Positions 32,942-33,166 of a stretch of DNA of 33,166 bases are shown piece after piece. The translations under genes and the position numbers were made by a program. The stretch is from assembly GCA_021413675.1 (NCBI GenBank), contig JAIOQA010000317.1, positions 1 through 33,166 on the forward strand. The letters run 5' to 3'. Position 1 is the stretch's first letter, and each line of letters opens with the position of its first letter. The stretch is from Deltaproteobacteria bacterium. Lineage in GTDB: Bacteria > Myxococcota_A > Polyangia > Haliangiales > Haliangiaceae. The notes under the pieces are model-generated. The model did no database searches, was not told the origin of the DNA, and was given only the letters and a program-made list of their open reading frames with translations.

Positions 32942-33166
32942 ATGGCCTCCTCCGGCGGTGATCGGCGCGCCCCGCTGCCGCCGCCGTTCGCGAGCGGTCG
33001 CGCGGCCTCGCCGACGACGCCCCCGCCGAATCGCGGCCCCGTCGAGCCGGTGGCGCCGCCCCCGGCGGCGACCACGCCCGGCGTCGGTGCGCCGGTGAAG
33101 ACCGTGGCGCCCAACCCCGCGCCGGCGGCCGCGCCGCCAGCACCTGCGGCCGGGCCGGCGGCAGGG
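32942..33166 (+). CDS. Start of a Pro/Ala-rich protein (partial)
   Basis: From ATG 32942 an open frame runs to the end of the window with no stop (75 codons). The visible part is rich in Pro, Ala, Gly and Thr (APLPPPFASGRAASPTTPPP, then PVEPVAPPPAATTPG), and is probably a disordered N-terminal region. No signal peptide is visible. The domain that follows is outside the window, so function cannot be judged. The start is set by the TACGAT box. Confidence 0.6.
   Translation, partial: MASSGGDRRAPLPPPFASGRAASPTTPPPNRGPVEPVAPPPAATTPGVGAPVKTVAPNPAPAAAPPAPAAGPAAG

Noticed and set aside
1..33166. CRISPR array, tRNA or rRNA genes
   Set aside because: No regularly spaced repeats, cloverleaf or rRNA-like sequence was seen on either strand.

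Overview
The window is a chromosomal segment of a very GC-rich Gram-negative bacterium, most likely a myxobacterium-type Myxococcota (Polyangia/Haliangiales/Kofleriaceae-like). This is inferred from the mix of eukaryotic-like Ser/Thr kinases (one with a DUF4388-type C-terminus), an FHA-domain sigma-54 activator, a GspC-like protein, many lipoproteins with Asp/Pro/Ala 'DAPDA' linkers, and an OmpA protein with thrombospondin-type-3 repeats. Genes are tightly packed on both strands. Long antisense ORFs are common but are GC-driven shadows and were left out. No rRNA, tRNA or CRISPR was seen.

Layout. 1-34: possible N-terminus of a transposase leaving the window. 136-3300: GspC-like protein and a hybrid histidine kinase. 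3481-7397: Ser/Thr kinase overlapping a sigma factor by 4 nt, then a second kinase with a DUF4388-like tail. 7419-9256: OmpA-like protein and a divergent lipoprotein. 9275-11953: two-component pair. 12026-15892: a sigma-54/FHA activator with three candidate target genes. 15928-17759: hypothetical protein and lipoprotein sharing a CTAG at their stops. 17859-22938: RNB ribonuclease, HEAT-like protein and an SDR-like protein. 22939-24146: two inverted ~200-bp palindromic repeats around a lower-GC gene. 24147-27901: Ntn-hydrolase acylase coupled to a two-domain DsbA/HCCA-isomerase-like protein. 27964-30184: membrane protein and lipoprotein. 30367-32847: third Ser/Thr kinase, SlyX and a single-domain asparaginase-like protein. 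32942-end: start of a Pro/Ala-rich protein.

The strongest integrated observation is a local sigma-54 circuit. The FHA activator gene (13856-15223) is surrounded by three GG-N10-GC promoters, each preceded by the same GTGTCGACACA palindrome in the same orientation relative to the gene. The palindromes are centred about 80, 81 and 92 bp upstream of the predicted start sites. Because FHA domains bind phosphothreonine and the window is rich in Ser/Thr kinases, a kinase -> FHA activator -> sigma-54 -> cell-envelope pathway is a reasonable inference.

Two further signals stand out. First, about half of the genes have a TANNNT-type -10 box ending only 6-9 nt before the start codon, which implies leaderless mRNAs and corrects several start sites. 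Second, a pair of 94.6% identical palindromic elements brackets an atypical gene, and one element reaches into the promoter of the acylase operon.
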